Positions 30,463-42,600 of a stretch of 64,000 bases of DNA are shown here, piece after piece (position 1 is the stretch's first letter; the number at the start of each line of letters is the position of its first letter). A program made the position numbers and the translations under genes. Below the pieces are notes generated by a model. That model had not been told where the DNA came from, did not search any database, and saw only the letters and a list, made by a program, of their open reading frames with translations. The DNA comes from Wuchereria bancrofti (lineage: Eukaryota; Nematoda; Chromadorea; Rhabditida; Onchocercidae), in NCBI GenBank assembly GCA_005281725.1, contig SSBO01000003.1, forward strand, positions 6,138,495-6,202,494, written 5' to 3'.

Positions 30463-32465
30463 CTGGAAAAAAGCTTATTTACAGGAGAAAAATTAAAGAT
30501 ATGATTTAAATGCAACCTGGCATTAAAACTAGGTCATAAGTTTTTTACGGGAAAAACCTGTTACTAATTAAATTAAATAATTATAATGAATTAAAGTGAT
30601 TAAAGTACCTTTCCGAAAAACTTTCGGTAGCTTACAACTGACAAGGTGGAATGGATATGATTATTAGTACCTTATGGACATATGTGTCATCCGATGATCG
30701 AAATATGCAACGATTAATAAACATTTAATTCAGTGTTGACAGCAACCTTTCACCAATAATTACACAAATTATTGAAATACTGAATTTGAACCGTCCCATT
30801 AATATGATGCCCTCCTGAACATCTGGACAATGACTTGTTTACTCACTGAATTATTCAATAATTCGCTGAGTCGTTTTCATGCCGGCATTTCACTTGAGGC
30901 GATGATAAATTTGATTTGTAAATCCGAAAAGTACTAATGAACGTAATCAGTAGAATGAGCTTATTTTTAATACAGACCGGAATTTCTAACCCCATATGCT
31001 TACCATTAATATCACGGGATATCCCTCATATGCAAACCAGCACCTCACCGGAACGGCGGACTCTGTTGTAAGCGCTCTCAGCATACGAGTACGGTACTTG
31101 GTCAGTGCAGAGGAATGCTATGCAAATTCTTGTCTTAGTAGCAGGGAATCGGAGATTTAAAGTCTGTTTTGAGTTCATCGGTTCTGAATTGTCGATTTCG
31201 TGAGGACGATAAGATGAACTTGTTAACAGTTGTAAATAGTAGTGACACATCCTCCACTACTGTTCCTTTACTTTCACTTTCATTTTTATCGATTTTTTTT
31301 CACCACTGGATTGAATGATTTGAATTTGAACAGTTTTAGTTTTTAACCACCACCTTACAGGATATCTTTGAGTTATGAATATATTTTGTCTTGTTATAAC
31401 ATCGCGATGAAATGTTCAAATTATTTTAGGACAATGATAAATATTTGCTGAAATTCTATATCGGATTGATTTCCATCGTCCAAATATTTTTTAGTTATTT
31501 AAATCTCACAAAGTTACGAAATGTCCTAAATATTTCTTCAGCCAATGTTAATACTCAAAAATGGAAGTCACCCGACATGATACAATTGAGAAGTACTCGT
31601 CAGTAATGATTTCGCATATGTCCTTGGTCGCATCATTTCTGCTGACTTATTCTTGTAAGAGTGTGTAAAATCTTACTGTTCAATTCTGATTGCTTTTTCT
31701 CATATGATTTGCTAATTTGTTTTATTGGTTTTCCTTTTGTAGATAAAAAATCCATGCAAGAAGGAAGACTAATTGAAGACGACTGAAATGTTAACATACT
31801 ATTTCCTAATCGAGAAGAAATAAACATAAAATATCAGTAATGGACGAACAGTTTATTAACGAATTAGATGATTTACACATAAATTTTTTAGACGTTTGAA
31901 ATTTTATTTCTTTTCATTTTTTTTCTTCTTTATCCTCTGAGAAGAAATAATGGAATAATGTGGCCAAAAACAAGCCTAGATTTGCTACTGCAGTGAGAAA
32001 CATTGCTCCAATAATAGAATATATTGCAATTTTATCTGCAAGAATATATTGCATTTTTATCTGCAATTAAATTACTTCTGATGAATTTATCAAGAATTGA
32101 CTTCTTAAATTGCTTTGCTTCTGCCACATTTCTTTGAATCTTTTTATGTCTAGCTGAAGGTTATTTCAGGCTATATACCAGACTATATTATCATACACTA
32201 CCTTGCATAACATGTTTTTAACAAATTAACTTAAAAAACTTTAAAATTAACTTAAAAAACTATCAACTTAACTATCAAATTAGAATTGAAGTTTCCTGAG
32301 CAGAATTAAACTTTTTCGAAAGTTTTGTACAAAAAGTTTGAGCCACTGATTGACTCACCAGTTTTGCTGTGAATTGTGAAAAAATTTTTTGCAGTAAGCG
32401 CTTTTCCACTTTTTTGTTTTTGAGTGAGAGGGTGATGATAAAGAGTTCTTGGACTATTTTCAGAA
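30463..32465. other. Upstream region of the phosphatase gene
   Basis: It must hold the missing first exon and promoter of the minus-strand phosphatase gene. A GC-richer patch at 31020-31250 may be the promoter or leader. A minus-strand frame at 31651-31827 starts with an ATG, looks coding (TKGKPIKQISKSYEKKQSEL) and ends at a GTAAGA donor in phase 1, but the phosphatase exon at 30462 needs phase 2, so the link is unproven. A 25-base tandem duplication lies at 32016-32065. Confidence 0.4.
32016..32065. repeat. 25-base tandem duplication
   Basis: agaatatattgca plus a T-rich tail ending in atctgca occurs twice back to back with one difference. Confidence 0.85.
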
Positions 32466-32832
32466 ATGACTGAAATGCCTTTTAAGAGATCAGTTGCTGG
32501 TGTTGGTGTGACGCTTGTTAGAACAGTGAATATAGCGCTTGTGATAAGGATTGAAGGTGCTTTTGAATGCGTACCTGAAAAGCACTTCAAGGTATTCCAG
32601 ACTTTTCATTTTGTTTAGTGATGCATTATCAATTATATAAGACTGCTTGGTGAAAACTAAAGAAAGAGCAATCTCTAGCATCTTTCATTGAGCAGTAGTT
32701 AATTAACTGGTTGTTTTTCAGATTCGACCTGAACAGAGTACCGAGATATCCCTAGCAGTTCCTTTTAGAGCTTCAGTTGAGCAGAGAATATTCCAAATGA
32801 AGATAGATAAGCACTATCAGTTCATCAACTAG
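32466..32832 (+). CDS. Possible small two-exon gene or last exons of a larger gene
   Basis: Exon 32466-32591 (ATG two bases after a TTTTCAG acceptor) and exon 32722-32832 (after a TTTTTCAG acceptor) join in phase 0 and give 78 residues ending at TAG. The peptide includes VRTVNIALVIRIEGAFECVP and IRPEQSTEISLAVPFRAS. The alternation resembles one edge of an immunoglobulin-like MSP/ASH fold (a short strand, G-x-F, then Pro-x-x-S-x-x-I), but this is a weak impression. Either a very small trans-spliced gene or the 3' end of a gene whose earlier exons I could not see. A 94-codon frame on the opposite strand overlaps it and is regarded as its shadow. Confidence 0.42.
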
Positions 32833-33335
32833 GTAGGAAACATGGTTATTGTCTATTTTTGATACACATATTAATGGTTGCATCATAAGAGAGACTCACT
32901 AGATAGGATGGGCTATCACATAATTGTAGTGATGTATAATGTAATTACTTTTACGATTAATTATTGAAGAAGAATTTCAACATAAAATGAGTTTAATAGT
33001 TATATTTTAATAATAAAAGCATCAGAGTAATTGTTTGAACATTAATTAAGCTGCAAATGAATTTTCCATAACAATATAGTTAGTGTTAAGGAAAATAATA
33101 GATACGTATTGCACCTTCAGCTGTTTGATGAGTTTCTGAATAAATTAAAATCAAAAAAAGATTTGTAATGCAATAAGAGGACATTGCTGCTTTGAACTAC
33201 TCTAAAAGTGATTTCATACCCTATTATATACAAAAATATCTTAAAAATATGCAAATTTATTTGTATATGCTTGAAGCTGTGAAATTCATTTTTTGAAAGA
33301 TCAAATTCTCAAATACACTAAAATAATTTGTTATA

Positions 33336-36202
33336 ATGAGATTGTATGACTGGATTATGATGCTTCCTATGTTGTTCGTAAGATCGAAACCATCTCCATA
33401 TTTTCAATTCGATGATATGTTTTGTAAGTTTTAATCTACCTCACATGAGTAACAAAGTTTTCAAGTGATTTTATGAATGCATAATGTCTCATATTATTCA
33501 ATCACAATTTTATTTGCAAATGAATACGACTTTCGTTAAAAGCCACATTATCTTAGTGATGGAATATTAATGTCCATTTGAGATGTGGAATGTATTCCTA
33601 CTGCTCATTTAAAAGATTATTTGTACTACGGCAATGTATCAACCTATATCCGTGGATCATTACCGACGGTCACTACTCCACTGTCGGGTCGATGTGAAGT
33701 TTGGAAAAATGTGATTAGCGCTATGACTAAGTGGGCAGTGGATAATGGTGTTAAGGATTATTGGTAAGAATTTTCAAGTACTTCTAAAATAAATCGAAAA
33801 CTAGCATGTTTGATAATGTTTGTATTGCACGAGAACATGAAAAACAGTTGTGACATTTGATTCTGCCGGTATTTACATCTTCGCTAAAACACTACCTCCA
33901 ACAACTTTGTAAGATGTTGCTAAAATACAGCCCGCTTATATCCACGTTGTGAAAATGAGCGATTATTTGATTTCAGATAAGATATCATTTAGAAGGGTCA
34001 AATAAATCAGAACAAGTCCACACTTAGAGCTAAACTATATTAGAGCTAAACTATTCGTTCTGGTGCTAAATTTGCTTTAATATAAACTTTCACACTTTTA
34101 CATTCTATTCATTTTGGCTTTTTAAGTTTAGGATATATCCAGACGAGTTCATGAATCACAATAATTGTCGAAATTTTGATTTAACAGTAACAAATAATGA
34201 TAACAATCGCCACTTGGCCACACACATGAAGATAATCAAGCCTAATGCGTCGGCCATAGGCCCATGGTGCTATGCTTATGATCATGTTTGTTTCATTTTT
34301 CAGCATAAAACAAAACTTTTATTATTTTTCATTCATTTAATTGTCCCTATAAGAAAAATAAAGCGCTAAAACAGACATCACGGCAGTCCTTCAACTTTCA
34401 TTATATCTGTTTTGATTCAGTCTTTTCTCTCCTCCAATCTTCAAAGAAACTTCACTATTTATAACTGTAGACGTTGTAGTCAAAGATAAGGTCACTGAAC
34501 GAAACGTCATGGGGTAATTACTCGACTCAATAATAATGAAATTTAGCTGAAATTAGAACTAAAATTAATGGTGCTGGTTTTTAAACAAATTAATATGCTA
34601 ATATGTAGATTCGTTTCGGAGATTTCTTAAAACATCGGCCACTTTCTGTGATTCCAGTGCTGATTTATGTAAATAAACAAGCTTTATGTGCCTAATGGTT
34701 ATGCTGTGTTTTGTAATACTTAAAGGGAAGATTTTTAATCGTAATGTCTGACTTATTGGTTAATCATATGCATCTTAGATGTTGATAATTTTAGAAGTTC
34801 TAAATACTGAGCATTAATCTGCTCCGTAAGTTTGATAGATTCTAAATTCTAAAGTGTTCACCTAATTGAATAATCGATAAAATCGGGATAAAATCTAACA
34901 AATAATCTAACAGATTAGATTAGGTTATTGAAGATCATTGATGAAAGAAAACTATTTTTTGATGAATGCATTGCTATATTTTTCTACTTGAATATTTCAT
35001 AATATTTTTTACTTGAAGTTATTCAAATTCTAATGATAATTTTCCGTGAAAGATATTATAACATATTTGAGGTTTATTCGAAATACTACGTAGCACGTTG
35101 CTTCCCTGAATGTGTTGGAAGCAGCTATCAGGGTACAACAATTTCTCCTCGTAAGTTTGTCCTGATTTGTATGCCTTTCATCTCAGCTATTTCCTAGTTT
35201 GTACCATTTTCGTATTGTAGATATGATGTCATCTCTGAGCTTTGCAGATCGCACTAGAATTCTGGCACCTGCGACTGCAAAGCCAAACTACAATACGAGG
35301 TTAATAGATGCGATTGCCATAAAGGCTTTTAGCAAATATGAGTGGGGGCCATCAACATATTATGATTCCGTATGCTATTAATAATTTAATTCATTTTTAA
35401 ATTTCTACACTTGATAATTATTTCGATAAACTTCATAGATCATTTGCTTGTATTATGCTATTTGCAAAGTGTTAGTGTTACGCTATAACAGATGATAATT
35501 GGAAAAGCCATGATCACTTAAGTAGTGTTATTTATTATAATGAAATTTGTATGATCGAGAAGCGACTTCAATGTGGCAATTAACTATGCTAAGGCTCTTC
35601 TTGACCTGAAATATAGAAAATGATTTGTTCATTGTTTCGTTTTCTTTTTTCTCTGTTTCTCAAAAACTCATTCGTTCACTTGTTTCGTTGCTTCCTTCTA
35701 GAATTCATAAATTGCATCATATGCATGTTATTTTTTGTTCAACTTCGGAAGCTTTTTTAGAGACCGTCAAATCTGTTACTGTCGGCTGAGTTTGAAAAAA
35801 ATCGTTACTCGATTTTCTTCGCTATGATTGCGGTTGGAATGACTATTATGATTTGCAGTATTTCATTTGTTATTGCCCGAAATTATATTAAAACTAAAGA
35901 AAGAAAGCTGAAACAGGTCAGTTACCCGAACTGTATTTTTTTTCTGTTGAATAATCTTTCTTCTCCAATTTTCTAAAATTGCTTCTGCCTCTGCTTCTTT
36001 GTAAAATTCTCCTGAATTATTTAACAAAATCTTTCCCATGTTTTTTTTTTAAACTTTAAACAGTGGAATTCTTTAGGAAGAGATTAAGGGGAATATAGCT
36101 GAAAAAGTACAATCAGTAGCAAAGAAATCAGCAACACCAGTTGCTCTTCCGGTTTCAAATGCAGCCGGAAAATTGAAGCGGAAACTGGGAACGTCCGTAT
36201 GA
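33336..36202 (+). CDS. Kringle-domain type I membrane protein
   Basis: Seven exons: 33336-33423, 33583-33763, 34132-34285, 35072-35150, 35221-35369, 35761-35916, 36077-36202, in phase, 310 residues. A short N-terminal hydrophobic segment (WIMMLPMLFV) may be the signal peptide. Residues about 33-155 form one kringle: six cysteines at about 33, 67, 102, 136, 151 and 155, with the hallmark NNCRN, GPWCYAYD and a closing C-x3-C; this is enough for the three disulfides of the fold. A stem follows, then one membrane span (about residues 233-256, FFAMIAVGMTIMICSISFVI), a basic stop-transfer sequence (KTKERKLKQ) and a 45-residue basic tail. Kringles bind proteins in the extracellular space; single-kringle membrane proteins in other animals include PIK3IP1, and ROR receptors and Kremen also carry one. 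Here no kinase, CUB or WSC domain is present. Ligand and role are unknown. Confidence 0.8.
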
Positions 36203-37615
36203 AACAATTTGTTACATTTGTGTTCATTTGTGGCGAAAAAGTTGTTAATTTCAATATTTGCTGCGAGAAATGAGCTACAAGGAAAATTCTTCGAAATATT
36301 ATGAGGAAAAAAGCTGAAGTGTTTTCAAAGAAAAAGTTATGGAAATGCATTTCACAATGCTATTACAGTTGTTTATTTATCCTACAGAACAATTTCGATC
36401 ATTATGTTTAATTCGTCCGTCGGAACCGCAAAAGTCTAGTAATATTGATGCGATCGATACATGGTAAGTTTAAGTGAAGGAATTCCCGGAATTTGTAATT
36501 ATTTTAAGTAAAGAAGAAAATATCGCCTTGGGACGTCTAAAATATATATTTGTTTGTGTCATCCTCAATTAGAAGTGATTGCTTGAATAGCTTCTTTCGT
36601 CTCTCGAACAAATGAACACTAAAATAACACACTAACAGCCCTTTTGATATCAATATACTGATACTATCGAATGAGTTGTTCTGCGATTGGAATTGGGACT
36701 GAACGAATTATCTGCATCAATAACAGAAGATTTTTGATGTTCTTGTGTTATGCATGTTTGAGTACGTCTCGACCACCTAAGCTGGATGGCTTGGTAGTCT
36801 TACTACAGTTGGGTGATTTAAACAGAATGTTTGATAATGAGCATTTCTGGTTTTTCCTGATTGAGACATGTGTTGCAGTCACATGATTATCAGGATCCTA
36901 TAATATTTTAATTTAAAATGAGTCAAAATTATTGTAACACTGGGGGAACTGATATCAGACATATGTCAGAGATTGACATCGGCGAAAAATGACTATGCTC
37001 AATTCTGGTAGCAGAAACAAAGCTGATGGAATACGCTTGCAAATAATGAGTCATAGAACAGCTGAATGAGACAAATAACTTTTGGTGTCATCGCAAACGA
37101 CAAATACAGTAAAAAGAAGTGAATTTGCGGTCATGTTAATAGTTTTAACCGTAGGGAATTTACCGCTCTAGGCTATTAGTCCACTTCATTTATATAATAG
37201 GAATTAACTTTTATCCAAATTATACTGGACATCACTGTAATATCTTTTTAAAATTTGCCTAAAATGTTTTCATATTTTATCTTTGAGCTGCATTATCTTT
37301 GCACTTATTGAAGGTAATGTTTTATTAAATTATGGTTAGATTGTAAAAGCTTAATTTCTGATATGCAGCAAAAGATAACTGCTGAAGTGTCTACTTGCTT
37401 TGATTTATATAATTATAAGGGTTAATATCGTCAGTTTCATTCAGTGATTTGGTAGCAATTCGATAGTCTTATTGTTAACATTGAACTTCTTTGATTTAAT
37501 GCAGTATGATATTTCGCCTATTCCGGCTCTCATCTCTTACGGGACATATCGTTTTGGAATTCTGAAAGAACAATGACGGACAATCATGATTGCTGAGAAA
37601 GGCTATCGAGTCAGT

Positions 37616-38093
37616 ATTTTAGTTCTCCAACCTTAAAGAACATAATTCCAACCGATTGAAATTTTTTTCGTGTTCAAATTACAAAAAAATGATGCTGACT
37701 CTAGGATTTTCGTAACGATCCGTGATTAATTTATAAAATTAATTTCAATTCAAAATTAAATTGAATACAGTAGCTGTTTACACTTATTTTTAAATTCTTC
37801 ATTTTCTGTTTAAAAGTGGAGTTTGAGAAGTTTTTTTTTTGTTTCGGAAATCAAAACTTCATTGTGAGAATGTGAGCAGATCATGTCTAATGGAAATGAC
37901 ATGTAAGAAAGTGTCAATCAAGTTCGAAACAAATTTTTTTATTGCATTTTAATTTTCCAACCTTAAAAAACATGATTCGGACTGGATTTAAATTTATTTC
38001 ATTGTTCAAATCATAAAAAATGATGTTAATTGTAAGGTTTTCATAACGATCCATGCTTGAATTATTATATAAAATAAATTTCAGTATAAAATT
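37616..38093. repeat. Diverged direct duplication, about 150-base blocks
   Basis: Block 37616-37760 and block 37946-38093 share ordered landmarks: ccaaccttaaa, gttcaaat, aaaaaatgatg, ttttcgtaacgatcc / ttttcataacgatcc, then ataaaattaatttca / ataaaataaatttca. Confidence 0.75.
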
Positions 38094-38913
38094 GTCAAGA
38101 AGATGAGTTATTCATTAGTTTGAAGAATGTAATCAAAAAATATGTCAAAAATTTAGTGTAAAGAAAGCTAAACCATCCCATAGAATCTATTAGCTTGTCA
38201 TCTTTAGTTGCAGCACTGTGAACACAACTTAAAATAAGAACAAAACGTCATATTATGATCACACTGGGAGTTGAATTATTTTTAGGTTTTACTTTTGAAA
38301 TTATGAAAAGATTAGAATTTTGCTTACTTCTTTTGCACACTTAATTTAGCTGAATTTTACGGGAGATTTAAGCCTTTTTGTAATTAACTGGAACTGTATA
38401 CTTTTAGTGCCTCTAAAGATTCGTTTGCAATAGAATAATTTGTATATTTCCAAATAAAATATCCATGTAATCGACGGGTGAAACTTTCATCAAACTTTTT
38501 TACAGCATTAAAAATTTTGAATTATCGAAAAAACTGAATCAGTATTATACTAATTAATTAAATTTAATGTATCAATTAATTAAACTAATTTCAGTTAGAA
38601 ACACAACAAAAGCTTAATTAATGTAATTTTAAGTAAAGTTTAGTGGTGATTGGAAAGATGAATTTTGAATCAATTTAAAAAGAAAAAACAGCGAAAGAAA
38701 TGGAAACAGAACAAGGATACCTTCGAGTGAAGCGAACTAATTAAATTTTTGCGACCTTCCGTTGCAATACATAAATAAATTCTTAGAACGAAATCCATTA
38801 GCGCTTTGGCCTGCTGCCAATTTCGTTTTAGCATCGTGTGGGAGTTATAAGCTTAGGTGGTTGACGTGGAGGTAGGCTTGGTTTTGTCCTGGCTTCACGT
38901 GGGATTGAGTGGT

Positions 38914-38948
38914 TTACGTCAGAGCGAGATATGTTACGTCAGTATAAG
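38914..38948 (+). promoter_or_regulatory. Candidate promoter: two CRE-like sites and a TATA-like box
   Basis: TTACGTCA occurs at 38914-38921 and again at 38934-38941, exactly 20 bases apart, followed at once by TATAAG. TTACGTCA is the reverse of TGACGTAA, a cAMP-response-element type site for CREB/ATF bZIP proteins. The patch is GC-richer than its surroundings and lies about 700 bases before the first zinc-finger exon. A CACGTG E-box sits just upstream (about 38896). Confidence 0.4.
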
Positions 38949-39654
38949 GTATGCTGCGCTATGTTTGGAATAAAACAAACGATTAGTTGTGGAACGAAGC
39001 AGTGTTGTCTTATACTTGAATTAAATTTGGTATTTTCGCAATTAAAAATTAAATGATTTGTTCCTTGAAAATTTATGGTATGAGATAGATTGAGTTAAAT
39101 TGTATATTTTGCCGAATGCGTGAAAATCTTTCTTTTACCGAGAAAGATTTTTTCTTTTTGATCGGTGGTCCTCATAGGTCAACTTCAGTTGCAGTCAAAG
39201 TATTTGGTAGTAGAACTTTGTTCATCTATCTAAGAAAAGCGCAATTAATGTGTTAAAAAGTTTGATACATCGGTTTATGGTTAGCAGATAATTTTTACGG
39301 TAAGAATGATTTTGAACTGTGTTCAGTTGATCGTGACTAGCAAGTAGATTTGCTTTAAAATAATAAAAGTACAGCTAGAATTGATCGATATTACGTTTAA
39401 TAGCAGAAACCAGGAAGGTTACTGCAAACTATATATATGTATTTCTTTATGTTGAAACATTGATTGCTATTGAAATTCTCATGTTGATACTGAGTGCGCT
39501 GACTTATCTTGAATTTTGTATCAGAGAAAATCAACAATAGAATTTTATTGTAGATTTATGGACTCGACTGTAACGATCAGTGGAATAAATCAATAGTGAT
39601 ATTACAATAGAAATTGTAAAGAAGGTGCTGTAAAGAGAACGGAAAAGGATACTG

Positions 39655-42600
39655 ATGTCAACATACGACGGTTTCAAAAACCATGTAACTTTATCCAAAC
39701 ATCCAACTAAAGGTGAGGAGAGGAAACATATTTACAGGTTTTATTTGCTATCGTTCAGTATTTTTTTAAGTGGTTGTGCTGATAGTGAATTTTTTATGTT
39801 GGTTCATGTAATACGCTGTTGCTTTTGATATAAATGGAGTTAATCCCAAGCACAGTTGCTCTATGTCGTATTCTCGACAATCAGTTATGTGTTATTTAAT
39901 CTGTCCGCTGATCGAAGATTTCACGATAATGTGTTGAATTTTGAATTTGATCAATCTCTTATTGACGATAGTTAAAGAAATTTTTTAAGCCAAAGGATTT
40001 TTTTTTGTGTTTTGAGATCCCGTTTTTACTATTTATATTCGGTTGGTACAATTTTTGTTTTTTAACTTTTTGTTTTCAAACAATATGTTGTTAATGGCAT
40101 ACACTTTTGTGCGTTTCATTTTGATGGCATTTTATGGTTTATGAATTGCAGATTTATATGATGATTGTACTATGGCGGTTAATTCATATGATTGTGATTA
40201 CAATAAGCCATACTCGCCTGAATCTTCGGAACATGGTGACGAAATGGACACATCAACTTATACGCCATCACCGGTGCAACATTACAGTTCCGTTGTTGCC
40301 ACATCATCTAATGCTCATGGAATACAGCTGGATGGCAAAACTGAAAGCAAACTTTCGTCATCGAGTATTATTATCGATGTGGATGACGGTGGAGATGATA
40401 TTTCATCCCGTAGTGATTCACCGAGTTTCAAAGCATCATTGCAAACGACGGTATTTTCGTTTTGAATTATGGAAATGCAACAAGCCTTTACTAATATGTC
40501 GAGATTTGTTATCTTTAGAAGTCGGGTTTGAATATAGAAATTAAGATTTAATTCGGATTCGCTGACATATCAGGAAATCGAAGGAAATGAAAGGGTGATG
40601 GGAGAAGCAATAGAAATGGACGATGATGGTTTAGAAGAAATCATTGCTAATGCTTTGATTGAACAACTGACCGGTAGAGAAGAAGGTGAAGTGCGACGTC
40701 GGCCATATAATTCAACTGGACCGGATTGTGATGAATTGCGAAATATGCTTGCCGTTGCTGTACGACAGGAAAAGCAGGCTCGGGAACTTAAAAAGGTATT
40801 TTTCTTTGTGTTCATTTATTCCGACTTTTACTTGTTGTGAACAATCTTTATTGTTCTAGCTTTTACTAAAGATATTTGATTGCTTTTGAACTTACAAGTA
40901 ATTTCGTATTCTTAGTTCTAATTATGATTAACAAATTTGCAAGAAACAAATTTTTTCACTTATCTTTTTTTGCCGCTGAAGAGACATTCTATTTCAGAAA
41001 CGATCTCATATGTCTGGTGTTGGTTGGTTAATTTCAAAATTATTCCTCGTTAATACATCAGCGGAAAGCGGAAAAAAAGAAAGAGTCGTGCTTGATAGGT
41101 ATGGACGAAAACTGGATACCAGCCGAAAAGAAAATCAACCGAGGAAGTGGGTGTATCACCCAGAAATCGTTCGCCCAAACGGTAAATCGTGTCTTTAAAT
41201 TGGTTTTGTCAACTAATTTGTTATTCTTTCAGTTTCAGTCAAGTTCACGCTTAAAAATGCGTTAGTGATGTATCGGATGATTTAATGAATGCACAAATGT
41301 ATTAATTTCAGCTTCGTCAGATGCAACGACATTTCCAATACGACTTCAAGATGGTGTGCTTCTTAGTGAACTTCCACCTCCTCCACCCCATCCTACGGTT
41401 CCAGATGAGGTCCATTGATTTTGCATTCAGTTTTGTTAAATTTGGGAATTATGTTGCCAGCTTCTTTAATCAACAGCTTTCAGATACGGAAAGCCATACG
41501 TGCTAAAATGGTACGATGCAAAATTTGTAAAAACCGTTTTATTGAAAAGAATTTATATGAAAGACATCTGCGAGACCGGCATTATACCGAATATTTAGCA
41601 TATTTGATACAACAAGAAGAGGACATTGCTGAACAAAGGTTCTTGAACTTCAAGGATTTCCGATTAATTCTTCAGGAATTTCCGATTATTAATTATGTTA
41701 CCGGTCAAGTGTCTGGTAATTGAAAATGTAAATCAAGACTGCAGAAAGTCGGTTGTTTTAATTTTGTTAAAAATTTCAGGCAAGCCGAGCTTGAAGCAAA
41801 TCGAATTGAAGAACTTGCTACAGGAGGTTACATTCCACCGGAACGCGAGATAGATGCGGAATCTTATGAAGTTGAAATTGACAAGTAAGACACTTATTTT
41901 GAAGTGATTTGTTTCAACTGATTTGATTTTCTTCCCTCCACCAAATTTTTCGCCTTTCTTATCATCTGTATCTGTTGAGTTAGAATTCTTTTGGCTCTTT
42001 TAGGATTCCGTTGCCTGGTGAATTAAGTGGCGGTATCCCAGCACGTTTCGATCGACATGGTTTCTTACGTCAACCAAAACGTTCTTACAAGAAAAAGGTA
42101 GGAATATCTGTGTTTCATTACTAGAACTGTTTAACAACCAAATTTGAATTAGTTGCCAAATTCTTTTTTTAGGTTTCTCCACAATGTCCATTCTGTGACA
42201 AACGGTTCAGGAACGAGGTTTCCTTGAAGAAGCATTTTGTGAAAAAGCATCCAGAAACCGTTGATTTTGTTCAGTGTTTACGTTGTTTCAAAGCGGTGAA
42301 AACGAAAAACGAACTCTCAGCGCATGAATGTGACTTGGTGATTCCATTTTTGGATAATGAGAATTTCAGTTAATCCAGTAGGAAGTATACAAATTTCGTA
42401 AATTACAGGCGCTTGTGTTTTATTTCAGTCCTTTAATCAAGGAAGTATAAAAATTCGTCCAATTAACCATGCATTAATATCATGTAGGAATGGTATTGGT
42501 AAGCGAAATAGTGAGAAAAGACAGTGGGTAGTCCGATATACGGAAAATAACAAAGTGATTGTAGTCATACCATTCATCTGTTGTTTTACCCATGATTCAA

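Larger units (their letters stand above)
36203..39654. other. Intergenic region with promoter-like island and an old duplication
   Basis: Mostly AT-rich. A frame from an ATG at 36357 to a GTAAGT donor at 36464 (peptide with LIRPSEPQKSSNIDAIDT) may be an exon of an unknown plus-strand gene, but no partner exon was found. Two diverged copies of a block of about 150 bases lie at 37616-37760 and 37946-38093. A GC-richer island at 38760-39000 looks like a promoter for the zinc-finger gene. Confidence 0.45.

Noticed and set aside
32306..32590. 94-codon minus-strand frame
   Set aside because: It mirrors the plus-strand exon 32466-32591, which has better splice signals and phase agreement with a second exon.
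38760..39020. Solo LTR of a retrotransposon
   Set aside because: TATA and AATAAA-like signals are present, but no TG...CA ends, target duplication or element remains were seen; a promoter island is simpler.
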